The notes: generated from the letters alone by a model not told the origin. Shown: positions 53,551 to 64,000, counted from the first letter of the stretch. The stretch: DNA of 64,000 bases from Rhyacophila brunnea (GCA_022495005.1 JAGYXB010001000.1:682001-746000), one strand, 5' to 3'. A program made the numbers and translations.

Positions 53551-55854
53551 GAATTAAAAAAAAACACATGGCTAGCTATATTATTTCAAATTTTAAAACT
53601 ACGTCGACATACCTAATCTCCGTCGGCATTTTGACATAGCCATGATCTTTTTATCATTCCAAATAGGTACCTTGTTTTGTATATCCATCTCGACTACCAT
53701 AAGCAGACACAAAACCTTGTAATTGCTGACTATCACTTTATTTTGAAGTCATTAAATGTTTCAGTTATGTATTATTGCTCACCGTAGATGTATTGTGTAC
53801 CTACCTATATTTAGTCGGAAGGGAAGTGATAATGCCATGTTTAGAGAGATCTTCCATTATACATGCGACAGAAAAGTCAAAAAGTTGATATTTGGTTTTT
53901 CTCCCTGTCTCGATTGAATAAATCGTGTATAATATTTTCTTATTTACGTCCGTACCGTCGTTTTTCATATTTGTATACGAAAAATGAATAGCGTGTTAAT
54001 AGATCTAGAGCTTCCAACCCTGTTTTTACTGAAACCTGCTAACTGGGTAACCGCGGATATGTAAACTAACCGAAAACCGGGTTATTATTATATAATTATT
54101 AGTAGGTATATGAACTAAAGAGACAAACCGCTAAAATAACATGTGAAAGCTTTTTCAAAAACGTCGCGTCGTAACAAATAATCAACAACTCAGTCTTCAC
54201 TCAAGTAATAAAATCGCCTGCCTAAATTACTTTATTACTTACTTACCCTTTAAATGGCTTACTTTTATTGTTATTGATATAGTGTGAGACAAATTCCATA
54301 GAATAAATAATAGCGCGGCGATCTTTAAGGATTACGCGTGGCTTAGATATCCACGGCAAATCTATAGAGCTGTGGGATATCGACAACTGGTTTGGGTTTT
54401 TTGCTTAATCCCCTAAATTGAGTAGGTACTCGTCTTGTCTTGCCCGTAAATAATTTTGTTTGTATACAAATATATTGTAAATAATGTAAATAAGCAAACT
54501 AACCGCTAACTGGATAGTAAGTAATTTTCCTCTGGTTAACAATAATTGGAAGCCCTACATGGGTCCCATCATTTTTGTTTATTAGATTGATTTTTTCAAC
54601 CCACACCATTAATAAAATGTGTGTTTGATGGATGACAGTAAGTTAGGTATAAGACAAAATGTATGCTTTCTGTTAATATATTATTATAAATGCGATTAAT
54701 GTTATACCTATATAGAATTACCTGTTGTATGTAAATATTGCTGTACTTATCTTGTTACTACTTAATCTTATATATTATGTGACGTATAAGTTGAATGGGA
54801 TTTTTATAATTATATTTAATATTTTTCATAATTATTCTGTACAATGTGTTATTTATGTTCATTCATTTCATATAAATATACTTTCTAAAAAACCAAATTA
54901 ATATCCTTTTTTTAATTTCTAGAAAGTATATTCCTAATTGTGTGTGAAATTAATAAGTATGTATGTTAATTTAAAAACGCGTTAAAACACTAATATTAGT
55001 AATATGTAAGTATTTAAAATATGTTTCGTATTAAGTCTTTCTACTGAAAGTAGTCATCAATAATGCGGCTCTGTGCGTGCTACGAAGGTCATTTTTTTTG
55101 CGTCCACACATTTACTCACACTACTAAAATCCTGCTTCACTTTCAAACGTTTTTAGAATAGGAGATCGGAGTTCTATTTATTTTCTTTTCTGTGAGGAAC
55201 GCATACGGGACAGACACACAGACATATAGACAGACAGACATTCATTTTTATATATTAGTATAGCCTATACTCTTCGCGCAAGTGCAAGCAATAAGTTTAC
55301 AAAGTTTTATCGCAATCGGATGAACGGTATGGCTGCGCATTCAATACGAACAAACAAACACACAAACACACAAATATTAATTTTTATATATTAGATTATG
55401 AATGAATTTTATTTTTCGTTTATTATTATTTTGTTTATGTACTACAAAAGGAAAATATAAATATATTTTGATTGTTATTAAAGTACTTATATGCATTTTT
55501 CTTTGACGAGGGGTACTCAGTGTTACGAAAATTATAGAAGGGGTACACAGATGTCGAAAGTTTGGGGAACACTGGTCTAGAAAGCTACAATATTTATGCC
55601 GAATTCCACCGAAAAAGAATGTTCTTTTGATTTACACCACCACCGACTGTAGTGGGTCTAGTGGGTGTAGTCGTTCTTTTCGCCGAATGTTTATCGTAAA
55701 TTTTTGGTTTTTTAATATTGAGGTTCCAAAATATTAATTGAAAATGGACAAAAAAAGTATTATTGCATTTAACTTATACACAACCTACTCAACACAACAC
55801 AGCCTAATATCTCGTTTATCGGTATTTTGTCTATTGCACTCGGTGTACCTACAC

Positions 55855-56237
55855 CATGGCCCCCACATCCTGAAACGGGCCCTCAGGCTAGGGTATTTGA
55901 CGGGCCCCCTATCCATCGCTTAGATTAAAGGCAGTCTGAAACACTAAATTAACGTTTTTCAAATTGTGTTTTAGTTCAAATTGAGGGTACTTATACAGTA
56001 AATTATTGGTGATTTTCAATACATCTACTTTAATAATGGAGCTGTCGACTGTCAAGTATCGACACATAATAATCAGAAAATATATTGGACAATTATATAA
56101 TTTAGAATGTTCATGGTCATGAAGTATAAAGCTAATTTATGATGTGTGTTTATCTCACTTATCTGGTCAACCCGACACGCCGGGCCCCCCACGGCCCGGC
56201 CCCCAGGCTAGAGCCCTGTCAGCCCTCCCCAGCCATG
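55855..56237. mobile_element. hAT-type MITE, CATGGCCCCCAC family
   Basis: CATGGCCCCCACATCCTG to CCTCCCCAGCCATG with exact octamer acctacac on both sides (55847-55854, 56238-56245). The corresponding position in the first outer hAT (about 2735) is empty, which confirms the boundaries. Confidence 0.87.
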
Positions 56238-56509
56238 ACCTACACCACTCTGGAATACGGGTGGACACCGAGAATTTTTTGACAGTTCATTAGGGAACGG
56301 GTTTCTATAAAAACCCGACATTAGTGTTTCGAAATTTTTGTATTAGAAATTAAAATCTAAGAAATTTTTCTAAAAAGGGTGCTGGAGAATTACAAATCAT
56401 TTTTTTGCCGTGTTATTTGTCTAAGCCCAAGGTATAGTTTATTGGCTTTCAATTTCAATGCGTAAAATCATTCTGATGATTTTCATATTTTGGGGGGTGC
56501 CAGGGAAAG

Positions 56510-56531
56510 CTTACGAAGGAGCCTTCGTAAG
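56510..56531. repeat. 22-bp palindrome
   Basis: CTTACGAAGG, AG, CCTTCGTAAG: perfect 10-bp arms with a 2-nt centre, right at the truncated end of the outer hAT. Could mark a deletion junction or the end of another element. Confidence 0.7.
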
Positions 56532-58515
56532 GACGTGCCATGATTCGCTACCGTAAAGCAGCACTGTCAGAATGCAAGCGTCGAAATAGTTATAATAGTT
56601 TATTATCTTTGAAAGGAAAATACATTTTGGACATTTTATTTATTTAATAATCTTAAAAAGAAGATGGAAAAAATAATGAAACAAGAAAATAATAATTCAA
56701 ATTAAAACTAATAATACCAAAATATATCTTTTTAAAAATGTATCACAATGAATTCTGTTTCAATTCTGAGTATGTGACGATATTCTCAGTATACGTCGTT
56801 GTGTGTTCAACATATTTGTATGTTTAAAATAATTGATTTACGTTAGTAAAATCCCGTTTAAAGCGGTACGTCCAAGGCGTTCACGTTCACGGTCTTAAGA
56901 CGTTTTTGGTAGCCATCCGGTTAAAGCAAAATTGGATAAAAAATATTCATGTAAATGAATAGCTTAGTATCAAAGTGGGACATAAGCCATTTACAACATT
57001 TTACAGGAGACTCAAAAACATGTGTGAAAAGTGTCCGTTTTTTATTTATAACATACTGTCATATTATGGTTTTTAGGTTGGTTATATGTATGGAAGGATT
57101 TAATGTAGGAGTAAGGAATAGGTATGGGAGGTGGGTAGGATGGGTCATGCTATGAGACTCGGGGAAATAGGAAGCAGGGTCGTAGGTAGATTGACTTTTA
57201 CCTCTATAGACCTCAGTTACCTGTCCGGTTACTTCGCTCATTCGTGTGATGTTCCTAGATTAATGAAAAGGCATAATAAATATGGAAGTAATAATAAAAT
57301 CTCGGTTTGAGCGCCACTCTATGATGATGCATAGAGACAATAGTGATAAGGATAATTAAATAAAAAGCAAGTAGAGAAATTTCAACAAATGTATAATTAA
57401 TGAATGAGTTTAACTTGCGGGCGACATTGTATAAAGTTGTATAATTATTTATCAAGTGACTTACGAGCGCCTAACACAATATAATGTTCAGACAAAGTTA
57501 GAATTAAAATAAAAAAAGCTAGTTCGAATCAAAGGCTAGTTCGAATTAAAGGCTAATTCGGTGGACCGTAACATAAAAAGAACAAAAATCAATACCAAAT
57601 ACTAAAAATAAGCTCTTCAGTTTCCATCGCGGTCCTCGAACGTGCCGGGTCCATGGGGGTACCTTCGATCTCCTGGCCTGTTGGGGACGTCCTTCAGTGG
57701 GCCTTCATCAACGTCTCCAAAACGTCAGGACATCAAGGCCATGTGCCCCGGTTCCCGGGACTTGGAACTCGAGAAACACGTCTGCTTCGCTTCAAGGCTA
57801 AAAACTGAGAGAGCTGCCGCTTCGCCTTATCGTTCTCAATCCGCTTTTTCGTTAGCGCCGGAAATAGTTTGGCGAACTGCGTACAAACTATCCGGCGTGA
57901 TCCTGTCGATGTTTTGTTTAGTTGCCATCATCAAAATTCTTGTGTCATGTTATAAAATAATATGACAATACCAACTCAAAAATCTCTATGAAAACTACCG
58001 TTTTTGATACTTTTGGTGGATTTTTTGAAAAGAGCATCACTTGCACTACCATAATCAATTAAAACATGAATTTAGTGGGAGGTGGCGTTTGTCCCACTTT
58101 GTTACCAAGGTACTCAAATAGCGAATCATAAATTCCATCTCGTAAAATCACTCATTCATCGTCCAAATCCAGTTTAAACTGAATTTCGATATATTCTGGT
58201 GAATATTTTAAGGCTCTAATGTTGGTTATACATGGATCACCGACTGTCATGCCGGGTCATCCGTAGATTAGTAATATTCAATATCCAAATAATCATTAAA
58301 AAAAGTATGATTAACAGATTTCACCTTATACGGACTGGCATAACCCGTGCGAGATCCTTCAATTAATGATTCGTAATTAGATGGCAGGAATAGCTCTTAA
58401 TTTTTTTTGTCACTCAATGATGGCACGCACACCATCACATTCCATTTGTGAGTGACCTTTTATATTCATTCCTCACCTTCTTGCCAAACATAATAGTTAC
58501 CATCCCGCTACCGCC
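56532..58515. other. No recognisable gene
   Basis: Contains a GC-richer patch (57620-57800) with an open frame (57642-57965) of no known domain. A minus frame around 58130-58230 reads IRALKYSPEYIEIQFKLDLD, which looks protein-like but which I cannot name. Confidence 0.35.
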
Positions 58516-58517
58516 CA

Positions 58518-58590
58518 CGATGGCTGAGTAGTTTGCTCGTCGGCTTATAATGTCGTGGATCCCAGGTTCGAATCCTAGATCCGGCAAATA
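58518..58590 (+). repeat. tRNA-derived SINE head
   Basis: CGATGGCTGAGTAGTTTGCT (A box) and GGTTCGAATCC (B box) at tRNA spacing. The acceptor stem does not pair, and a non-tRNA tail follows to about 58746. The segment 58700-58746 is inverted at 46910-46945. Confidence 0.65.
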
Positions 58591-58754
58591 CTCAAATTGT
58601 TTTTCAATTATTGTCTGGAGTGAGAGTAGGTACTACCCAATAGGTTGAGCAAGTGGCTCTGGTTTCTGCAATCCATTTCTCGTAAAAACAATCTGTTGAT
58701 ACAAAACCCTGCGGAGGACCATATGATCTTATTAGGATTAGACATGGTCTAATA

Positions 58755-59561
58755 CAGGGTTTCCCAAACTTTTTCTGCAATGAAACACTTCGCAAACCAG
58801 GAAATTTTAACGAAACACAAGTTTATTTTGAGGGTTATTTATTAGCCCAGCTAACCATTCTGCCAATTTTGGCAACTGTCGTTAAACTGACAAGACTTGA
58901 TAGCCGGTCAGTTAAAAACAATATACCCCATCTTTTTCATGCGCACGGTGTGAGAAAAGATGGTCCTCCGTCTCTACCTAGATCATGGCCCCCAACATCC
59001 CGAAATGGGCCTCTACTTATCGCTATGGTTAAAGAAAAGGCAATGTGAAGATATACAGTTGCATATTCCAAATGGTGTTCGAGGTAAAATTAAGGGTATT
59101 TTTAGTGATTTTTTGTATTTTTAATACACCCACTTTTATGTTGATATGCACAATTATAGAAATGTCAAATATCGACAAAAATCAAAAATTGTAACCATGG
59201 CAAAACCACATATTATTAAATGTTAGTATGCTTGAAGTGAAACAGCGCCGCAGGCGACATTTTGTTACTGTTAGTGCATGTTTGTGATGTGTGTTTATCT
59301 CACTTGAGTGGTCGATCTCTCACGCCGCTTGTGGGAGCCATGACCTATCTAGATACTTGACGTCATAAACAGATTGATCATCACTCGCCTTTCAATATGA
59401 AGTAGATTCTTTAATTATTTTGGTTTTACTTATTTTACTTCTACATAGTAGAAGATCTTTAAATGTTTTGCAGTGTATAAACCTTTCCAAATTGTCGCGG
59501 AACACCTATTCAGGTTTGGCGGAACACTGGTGTTCCGCAGAACATAGTTTGGGAAACCCTG
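58755..59561. mobile_element. Non-autonomous hAT with nested MITE
   Basis: CAGGGTTTCCCAAACT at the left, AGTTTGGGAAACCCTG at the right, exact octamer gtctaata (58747-58754, 59562-59569). The MITE at 58984-59342 is inserted in it. Confidence 0.9.
58984..59342. mobile_element. hAT-type MITE, CATGGCCCCCAC family
   Basis: CATGGCCCCCAACATCC to GTGGGAGCCATG. Flanks acctagat and acctatctagat look like a decayed octamer duplication. Shares CAGCGCCGCAGGCGAC and GTGTTTATCTCACTT with the other copies. Confidence 0.75.
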
Positions 59562-59569
59562 GTCTAATA

Positions 59570-60287
59570 TATACTATATAATAATATAATTCCACCACCC
59601 AAATTGTAAAGAATATAATTATAAGTGGTGAGCTTTGATTTAAAATAAAGAACATCAGCTTTTGTGTATGGAACCAACCGAACTGCTTGCACATCTATAG
59701 TGTATAGGCATATTTTTTTGGCAGCAGCTTTAATTTTGTTATTAGTTTTTTCGACCCTCGGTATTTTTGCAGAATGTGCTTATATTCATCAGAGTCATTC
59801 AAATTTCCTAGCTTTTGAACAAAGCAACGCTGAACTTTGTGAGGTTGGAATAACCCTATGTTCATTTTATAATAACGTCTCGCCCCAAGGTCCCATTCAC
59901 TACAGTTTCTATATTCAATAAAGGTAGAAAACGTCTGCAAATGATGCGAAAATTGGTTCCAGGTATAATTGTATAAGTATAGGTTACGAGGTTTTCATAT
60001 CTTAATGACGATATGCATCGGACACATACTTCGAAATCAAAACTATGATTCTGATACTCTATGTTAATATTAGAATATTCTTGTGAAATATGAAAGCAAT
60101 AAAATGATTGTTTCAATAAACTTTGGAATTTTATTTCATCCTGTCTCCCAAAAAATGTTTTATATACACCGATTATACAATCAATAACACAAAATCATTA
60201 AATTTAATATAGATTTGCATAAAATTTGCAAATTTTTATGACACTTATTATAATATCAAACAAAATACACTGAACACCGATTAAACA
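59570..60287. other. Spacer; right part probably 3' UTR of the minus-strand gene
   Basis: No ORF with family features. If the exon at 60288 is terminal, its 3' UTR runs to lower coordinates here. Confidence 0.35.
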
Positions 60288-60380
60288 TTAACCAATTCCT
60301 CCAGTTGCGAGGTGCACTCTCTGCATGCTGTTGCCGGAGCACTCAGCAGCACCAATACGTGCCAGAACATCACAACGCAA
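60288..60380 (-). CDS. Possible terminal exon of a zeste-like gene
   Basis: After acceptor TTTAATTTACAG (ending 60381) the minus strand reads LRCDVLARIGAAECSG and RVHLATGGIG, then stop. The end of zeste-like Myb/SANT domains usually has W.DL+...+ and later TGGG, so it could follow the exon at 61364-61531. A pogo-like element lies between them. Modest support. Confidence 0.45.
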   Translation of the reverse strand: MRCDVLARIGAAECSGNSMQRVHLATGGIG

Positions 60381-60560
60381 CTGTAAATTAAATGTAATCA
60401 TCATAAGTAAACATGTGATGGATGAATCCTTATATACTGTTAAACAATATAGAATACAGACTGTAGTACTATACACGGCAGTGACATTTGGGATGCTTTC
60501 AAAAGACGTGGTTTAATTTATGAAAACAGCTGATTATCGAAGAATTAATTATTAAACATA

Positions 60561-61340
60561 CAGTAAAACCTCGTTAGTAAGAACACTGATAATTCGAAAT
60601 TCGCCGTAATTCGAAATTTTCGCAAAAAAAAAGTCCCTTGAATATTATTATCATATAAAACCATATCTTTAATTCGAAATGATTTTTGAGTCCAGCGGGT
60701 CTATTCTATACAAAAGGCTGCTTTCGTCCGCTAAAACCGCTAACTTAGGGTATGTTTGTATCAAATTATTAACACGTATTGTAACAATTATAATTAGCCG
60801 GTATTAATTGTTGCAATAAATTATATATTTTAACGGCATGTCCCCTGCCTGTGCTTAAATTTAGAGAATGAGCGATAGAGAGAGACAGTTTCGACTGATT
60901 AACTGATTACAATACAATTACAATTATAATATTTCAATATAAAATGTATGTAACAAATACTAACACATTATCACGTTAGCGGTCGATAGTCACCTTTTGT
61001 ATAGAATAGACCCGCAGGCATATGAAAATATTCAATAAACCGGAAAAATGTGTTGACAAATTAGAAAAATAAAAAATATTTTGTATTTTTCTATAATTCT
61101 AGCTACTTAGTAACTTCAATTTATGAATTCATGACATATGGTATTTGCACAGATTTTAATTTGAAAGAATTGTATTGGAAATTTAGTAGGCACATCTATG
61201 ATCGGAAAGGAAAATAATGAAAATCAAAAAAAAAAAAAAAATCATAATCAAATAATTAATTTTTATATTTTTCATATTTCGTAATTCGAATTTTTTTCGT
61301 TTTTTGGTCCCATGGAATTCGTATTAACGAGGTTTTACTG
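60561..61340. mobile_element. pogo/Tc1-mariner-like MITE
   Basis: Ends CAGTAAAACCTCGTTA (both, inverted), with TA on each side (60559-60560, 61341-61342) and AATTCGAA-rich subterminal sequence. CAGTAAAACCTCG is a common pogo-like terminus. No transposase. A second inverted-repeat unit is nested at 60695-61016. Confidence 0.8.
60695..61016. repeat. Nested inverted-repeat unit inside the pogo-like element
   Basis: GCGGGTCTATTCTATACAAA at 60695 and its inverse at about 60993-61015, followed inward by related CGCTAA / TTAGCG text. Probably a separate small transposon; its target duplication is unclear. Confidence 0.65.
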
Positions 61341-61363
61341 TATATAGTAATTTAGTACATCAC

Positions 61364-61531
61364 TTTTTTCCAATGTCGCCATGTTTTAGTGGCATCCCCA
61401 CAAGCATTCAATCGCTCTGCGATCTCCTTAAACAGCATCTCTATATGGATGCTGGTGAACTGACCGGACAGCCTTCCTGCGATGAGTTCAGGATGCAATA
61501 AGGAAAAAAGGATAATTTTATAGTATTTCAT
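61364..61531 (-). CDS. Zeste/Myb-SANT-like exon
   Basis: From a possible ATG (61531) it reads MKYYKIILFSLLHPELIAGR, LSGQFTSIHIEMLFKEIAER, LNACGDATKTWRHWKK and meets donor GTGATG at 61363. HPEL...+LSG.FT, EIAE.LN and W+.W+K match zeste-like domains, as does the exon at 31799-31935. The first exon part may instead start at an acceptor upstream. Confidence 0.6.
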
Positions 61532-61646
61532 ATCGTCATTGTGGTAGTTTGAGTTACAGTAGATTGTGTCAGTTTATGGTTTGTTTTTTAGTCTCTAAAG
61601 ATGAGGTCATTACACAATTCGCCATCAGAAATTAAACACTTTTAAC

Positions 61647-62327
61647 TAGGGATTGCAATACCGGTATTTTAAAACCGGTATTCTAGTATTTATAAATACC
61701 GAAAAACCGGTTTTAAAAATCCAGAATACCGGAATTTTCGGTATTAAGAAAGCACACTCGTTTACGTTGTTGAAAGTGAATTATAAGTTATGTGCTGCTA
61801 AAATGCAAATATATTGACTGAATATAATAGAGGTGAAATAATAACAAAACACATTTCATCAAATGTATTTATATAATTGTAATAGTTTATATAAAATATA
61901 AATTATCATAATATTATTTCGAAATAGAAAATATCCATGATAAATGTTCAATTGTTCTATAATAAAATTATTCATGATCGCAATATACAATCGTCACGAT
62001 ATACAATCGTTGAATTTAAGAAGCTTTTCCTGCAGCCGGACTTATTTGCATTTTGAATAAAATTGAAGGCTTTAGTTAAAATTATCAATATATTGAAATT
62101 ATTTTTAAAAAACACCAGTTCTACGATATTATGACCAATACATTTTTTAAATTTTAACATAATATGTAAGTAGGTAGGTTTTTGCTATAAAATAATGTTT
62201 CAAAGAGATTTTAATAGTTATATTTACTGATAAATACTTATTTTTTTAATGTTTTAACAATACCGGTATTCAATATTAAAATACCGAAAACCGGTATTGA
62301 CATTTTCATTTGGTATTGCAATCCCTA
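61647..62327. mobile_element. hAT-type MITE with ACCGGT arrays
   Basis: TAGGGATTGCAATACC at the left and its inverse at the right, exact octamer cttttaac (61639-61646, 62328-62335). Both ends carry several copies of ATACCGGTATT or TACCGAAAAACCGGT-like blocks. No ORF. Confidence 0.88.
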
Positions 62328-62399
62328 CTTTTAACCATATAATTACGTCATAATAATGATACAGCCTATGTCTCGAACTGTGTTAACTACCACATGTTG

Positions 62400-64000
62400 G
62401 CATAATTTTAGTAGGGTGCATTTCTTACGAGTATATGAGATATATTAATACTTTCGACCAAAGGTACTTGATGGAATTTGAATTTAAATTCTAATGGATT
62501 CAAGCTCTGTACTATTCCATTTAAGTCGTTTTTTGCGACCCGGGTTTCGCCTTTCGGCATCTTCAGGCGTCGTGTACACTCACCAAAAAGGTAAACACAT
62601 ACTGACAACGAATACTCATAACTCTACCTTATATAGTAAATCAATACAATAAAGTAGGTAAAAACTCCATTACCTACCTATTTAGTCAGAAATTACAACA
62701 AAAAATACAATAAACAAATTATGAATAGCTGAAGTGTCAGTAAAAAACCTAATTAGTAAAAACCCTATCTTATTAATAACAATACACTGGACGGCATATT
62801 ATTATAATAAATCGTCAAACCTAATAATAGGTCAAAATTCTTTATAACAATAAAAATAATACACTCAAGAGGTGTAAATCGTCAATTCTAAGAAAAAATA
62901 ATTAATCGAGTTAACTAATGAGATATATATTAATAATACTCTTACAAGGTACCTACTTTTAAAACATTATTTTTTAACAAAACCAAAATTATACATATAA
63001 ACTCGCTTAGTATAATATATAACTCACCTACTATAATATATATATATATACATATTATACAAATATACATACCTAAATTCTCATCCATAGACTCTCATAC
63101 AAACATATATAAATTTTATGTCAATACAATTGACCATATATAGTCTCATATGTAATACATCATATAGGATATAACAAAGGGCTACTAGGAAAGCTAAGTT
63201 GATCGTTCAGTATAGGTAAGCTTTGCAACTGTGCTCTATTTATTTCTAATATTTCTTGGTAGAATAATTTATAATCACCCGTATGACTGTGAAGTAGTTT
63301 TGCACCCTTTTCAATGTCAAACGTGTGTTTTTCATTTAATAAGTGGTTAGCAAACGTTGAAGTATCCTTCTCCAATCTTTGGGCTGCTAAATGTTCTGAA
63401 ATTCTAATATTTAGGCTCCTTGTAGTTTTACCAATGTAAAATTTAGGACAGTTGTTACAGTCTAATTTGTAAATACCGGATTTATTTTTAATCTCTATGG
63501 AGTCCTTATTATTTATTAATAATCTAGCAACTGTGTTATTACAATAAAATGCCGGTTTGACATTATTTTTGGACAGATGTTTTTTAACTTTTTCACTGGT
63601 TTTACCTATATAACTTAATCTACACCAATGATTAGCAATGACCGGTATGGTAGGTTCTATACCTTTATATAATAATTTAGATACTAATTTTATTTTCTTT
63701 TTTATTAAAAGTTTGTCTATAAGAGACTCCTCATAACCGTTGTTAATAGGAATTTGTTTAATCGTTGAAAGTTCGTTTTGAAAATTTGTTTCACTTAAGG
63801 GCACAGTTACAAGTCTATGTATATCTGAATGAAATGCGGCTAGTTTATATGCAGGTGGATGATTCGAGGAACTATGTATAATGCAGTCCGAATATGTCGG
63901 TTTTCTATAAATGTTGAACTCATGTATGTTCTTTTCTATGTTAATATTTAGGTCTAGAAAATTAATTTTCTTAACACCAACTTCTAATGTGAATTTAATA
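62400..64000 (-). mobile_element. Penelope-like element, 3' part
   Basis: Contains the C-terminal half of a PLE ORF (63160 onward). The 3' tail at 62520-62600 reads, in one frame, ..EDAERRNPGRKK-type text, a sequence often found in Penelope terminal repeats. A TA-rich stretch with (TA)n at 63036-63050 separates ORF and tail. Runs off the right edge. Confidence 0.75.
63160..64000 (-). CDS. Penelope-like reverse transcriptase, C-terminal part with GIY-YIG endonuclease
   Basis: The frame is open from the window edge to the stop TGA (63160-63162). From the edge: VGVKKINFLDLNINIE, EFNIYRKPTYSDCIIH and SSSNHPPAYKLAAF, the end of the RT and linker. The GIY-YIG nuclease follows: SGIYKLDCNNCPKFYIGKTT with RSLNIRISEHL, and the acidic NHLLNEKHTFD region. 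PLE proteins pair such an RT with a C-terminal GIY-YIG nuclease for target-primed insertion. No frame break in this part, so this copy may be young. An internal GTG at 63802 is not the start. Confidence 0.9.
   Translation of the reverse strand, partial: IKFTLEVGVKKINFLDLNINIEKNIHEFNIYRKPTYSDCIIHSSSNHPPAYKLAAFHSDIHRLVTVPLSETNFQNELSTIKQIPINNGYEESLIDKLLIKKKIKLVSKLLYKGIEPTIPVIANHWCRLSYIGKTSEKVKKHLSKNNVKPAFYCNNTVARLLINNKDSIEIKNKSGIYKLDCNNCPKFYIGKTTRSLNIRISEHLAAQRLEKDTSTFANHLLNEKHTFDIEKGAKLLHSHTGDYKLFYQEILEINRAQLQSLPILNDQLSFPSSPLLYPI

Larger units (their letters stand above)
50721..55395 (-). mobile_element. Helitron-like element
   Basis: On the minus strand it starts TCTAATATATAAAAATTAAT (from 55395) and ends GCGAAGCCGGGTACTTCAG-CTAG (50721-50724). 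The hairpin ACCC...GGGT lies about 10 nt before the terminal CTAG. The bases outside are A at the 5' side and T at the 3' side of the minus strand, fitting insertion between A and T without duplication. No Rep or helicase is present, so it is non-autonomous. A partial second 5' end (TTTTTATATATTAGTATA at 55242-55260) suggests an internal rearrangement. Contains a minisatellite, a tRNA-derived SINE and a THAP exon pair. Confidence 0.6.
50229..55574 (+). mobile_element. hAT at the same target site as the one at 1146
   Basis: Ends CAGTGTTTCCCAAAGTGTCG and TCGAAAGTTTGGGGAACACTG (last 20 shown: the right end finishes at 55574). Flanking octamers taatagag (50221-50228) and gtctagaa (55575-55582) are decayed versions of gtctagag. 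A transposase remnant is at 50290-50670. A Helitron-like element fills most of its length. Confidence 0.75.
49942..56508 (-). mobile_element. ZMYM1-type hAT, second copy, outer shell of a nest
   Basis: Starts CAGTGGCGCACCCAGG. 50085-50228 matches 985-1145 and 55575-56490 matches 2020-2940, once the inserts are removed. The right terminus is cut off at about 56508 (GGGGGGTGCCAGGG), missing the last 35 bp seen in copy 1. Inserts: hAT 50229-55574 and MITE 55855-56237. Confidence 0.8.

Noticed and set aside
57642..57965. 107-residue plus-strand open frame in a GC-rich patch
   Set aside because: No domain, repeat or exon signal that I can name; composition may only reflect an inserted GC-rich repeat.
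58518..58590. tRNA gene
   Set aside because: A and B boxes are good, but the acceptor stem does not pair and the T stem has a mismatch; it fits a SINE head. The same holds for 53395-53550.

Overview
This 64 kb window is eukaryotic nuclear DNA, most likely from an insect. It is strongly AT-rich. Its one clearly ancestral gene has spliceosomal introns, and the rest is a dense, repeatedly nested community of transposons (piggyBac, hAT, P/THAP9, PIF/Harbinger, pogo-like, Helitron-like, Penelope-like and jockey/RTE-like non-LTR elements). A hemipteran such as an aphid would fit the base composition and the style of the Gag-like proteins, but I hold the order only weakly. There is no bacterial gene organisation.

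Host gene: the replication factor GINS subunit Psf2 lies on the plus strand in three exons (4617-4861, 6364-6634, 11130-11210) with canonical GT/AG junctions and a continuous phase, giving 198 residues. Intron 1 carries a Harbinger-type MITE. Intron 2 carries a hAT MITE and a 2.9 kb piggyBac element with an intact 589-residue transposase in the same orientation as the gene. Three other loci may be host genes or repeat-derived families: zeste/Myb-SANT-like exons near 31.8 kb and 61.4 kb, and a C2H2 zinc-finger array at 27.2-31.1 kb.

Layout. 0-3 kb: a ZMYM1-type hAT holding a second hAT and a MITE. 3-12.3 kb: Psf2 and its insertions. 13.3-15.5 kb: a piggyBac remnant interrupted by fragments of an unnamed transposon family. 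16.4-19 kb: two PIF/Harbinger remnants. 19.8-24.2 kb: a P-element/THAP9-like remnant split by a piggyBac MITE and a hAT. 25.9-26.8 kb: a piggyBac MITE. 27.2-31.5 kb: C2H2 zinc-finger modules next to a jockey-type Gag, including a 1.33 kb tandem duplication. 32.1-35.0 kb: a second piggyBac element, frameshifted. 35.7-38.0 kb: a 2.3 kb transposon with new-looking termini. 38.4-39.2 kb: a Gag block and an RT scrap. 40.8-43.0 kb: a four-level nest of hAT-type elements. 43.2-46.8 kb: LINE debris. 49.9-56.5 kb: a second deep nest (hAT > hAT > Helitron-like, the last with a minisatellite, a SINE and a phased THAP exon pair). 58.5-62.3 kb: a SINE, hATs, a pogo-like element and a zeste-like gene. 62.4-64 kb: the 3' part of a Penelope-like element with a GIY-YIG domain, running off the edge.

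The best leads are the zinc-finger/Gag association, the THAP exons inside the Helitron-like element, the 2.3 kb element with TCGCACCCCCAGTAA ends, the intact piggyBac inside Psf2, and two different hATs in the same target site of two copies of one repeat. All calls come from reading the sequence; no database search was run.
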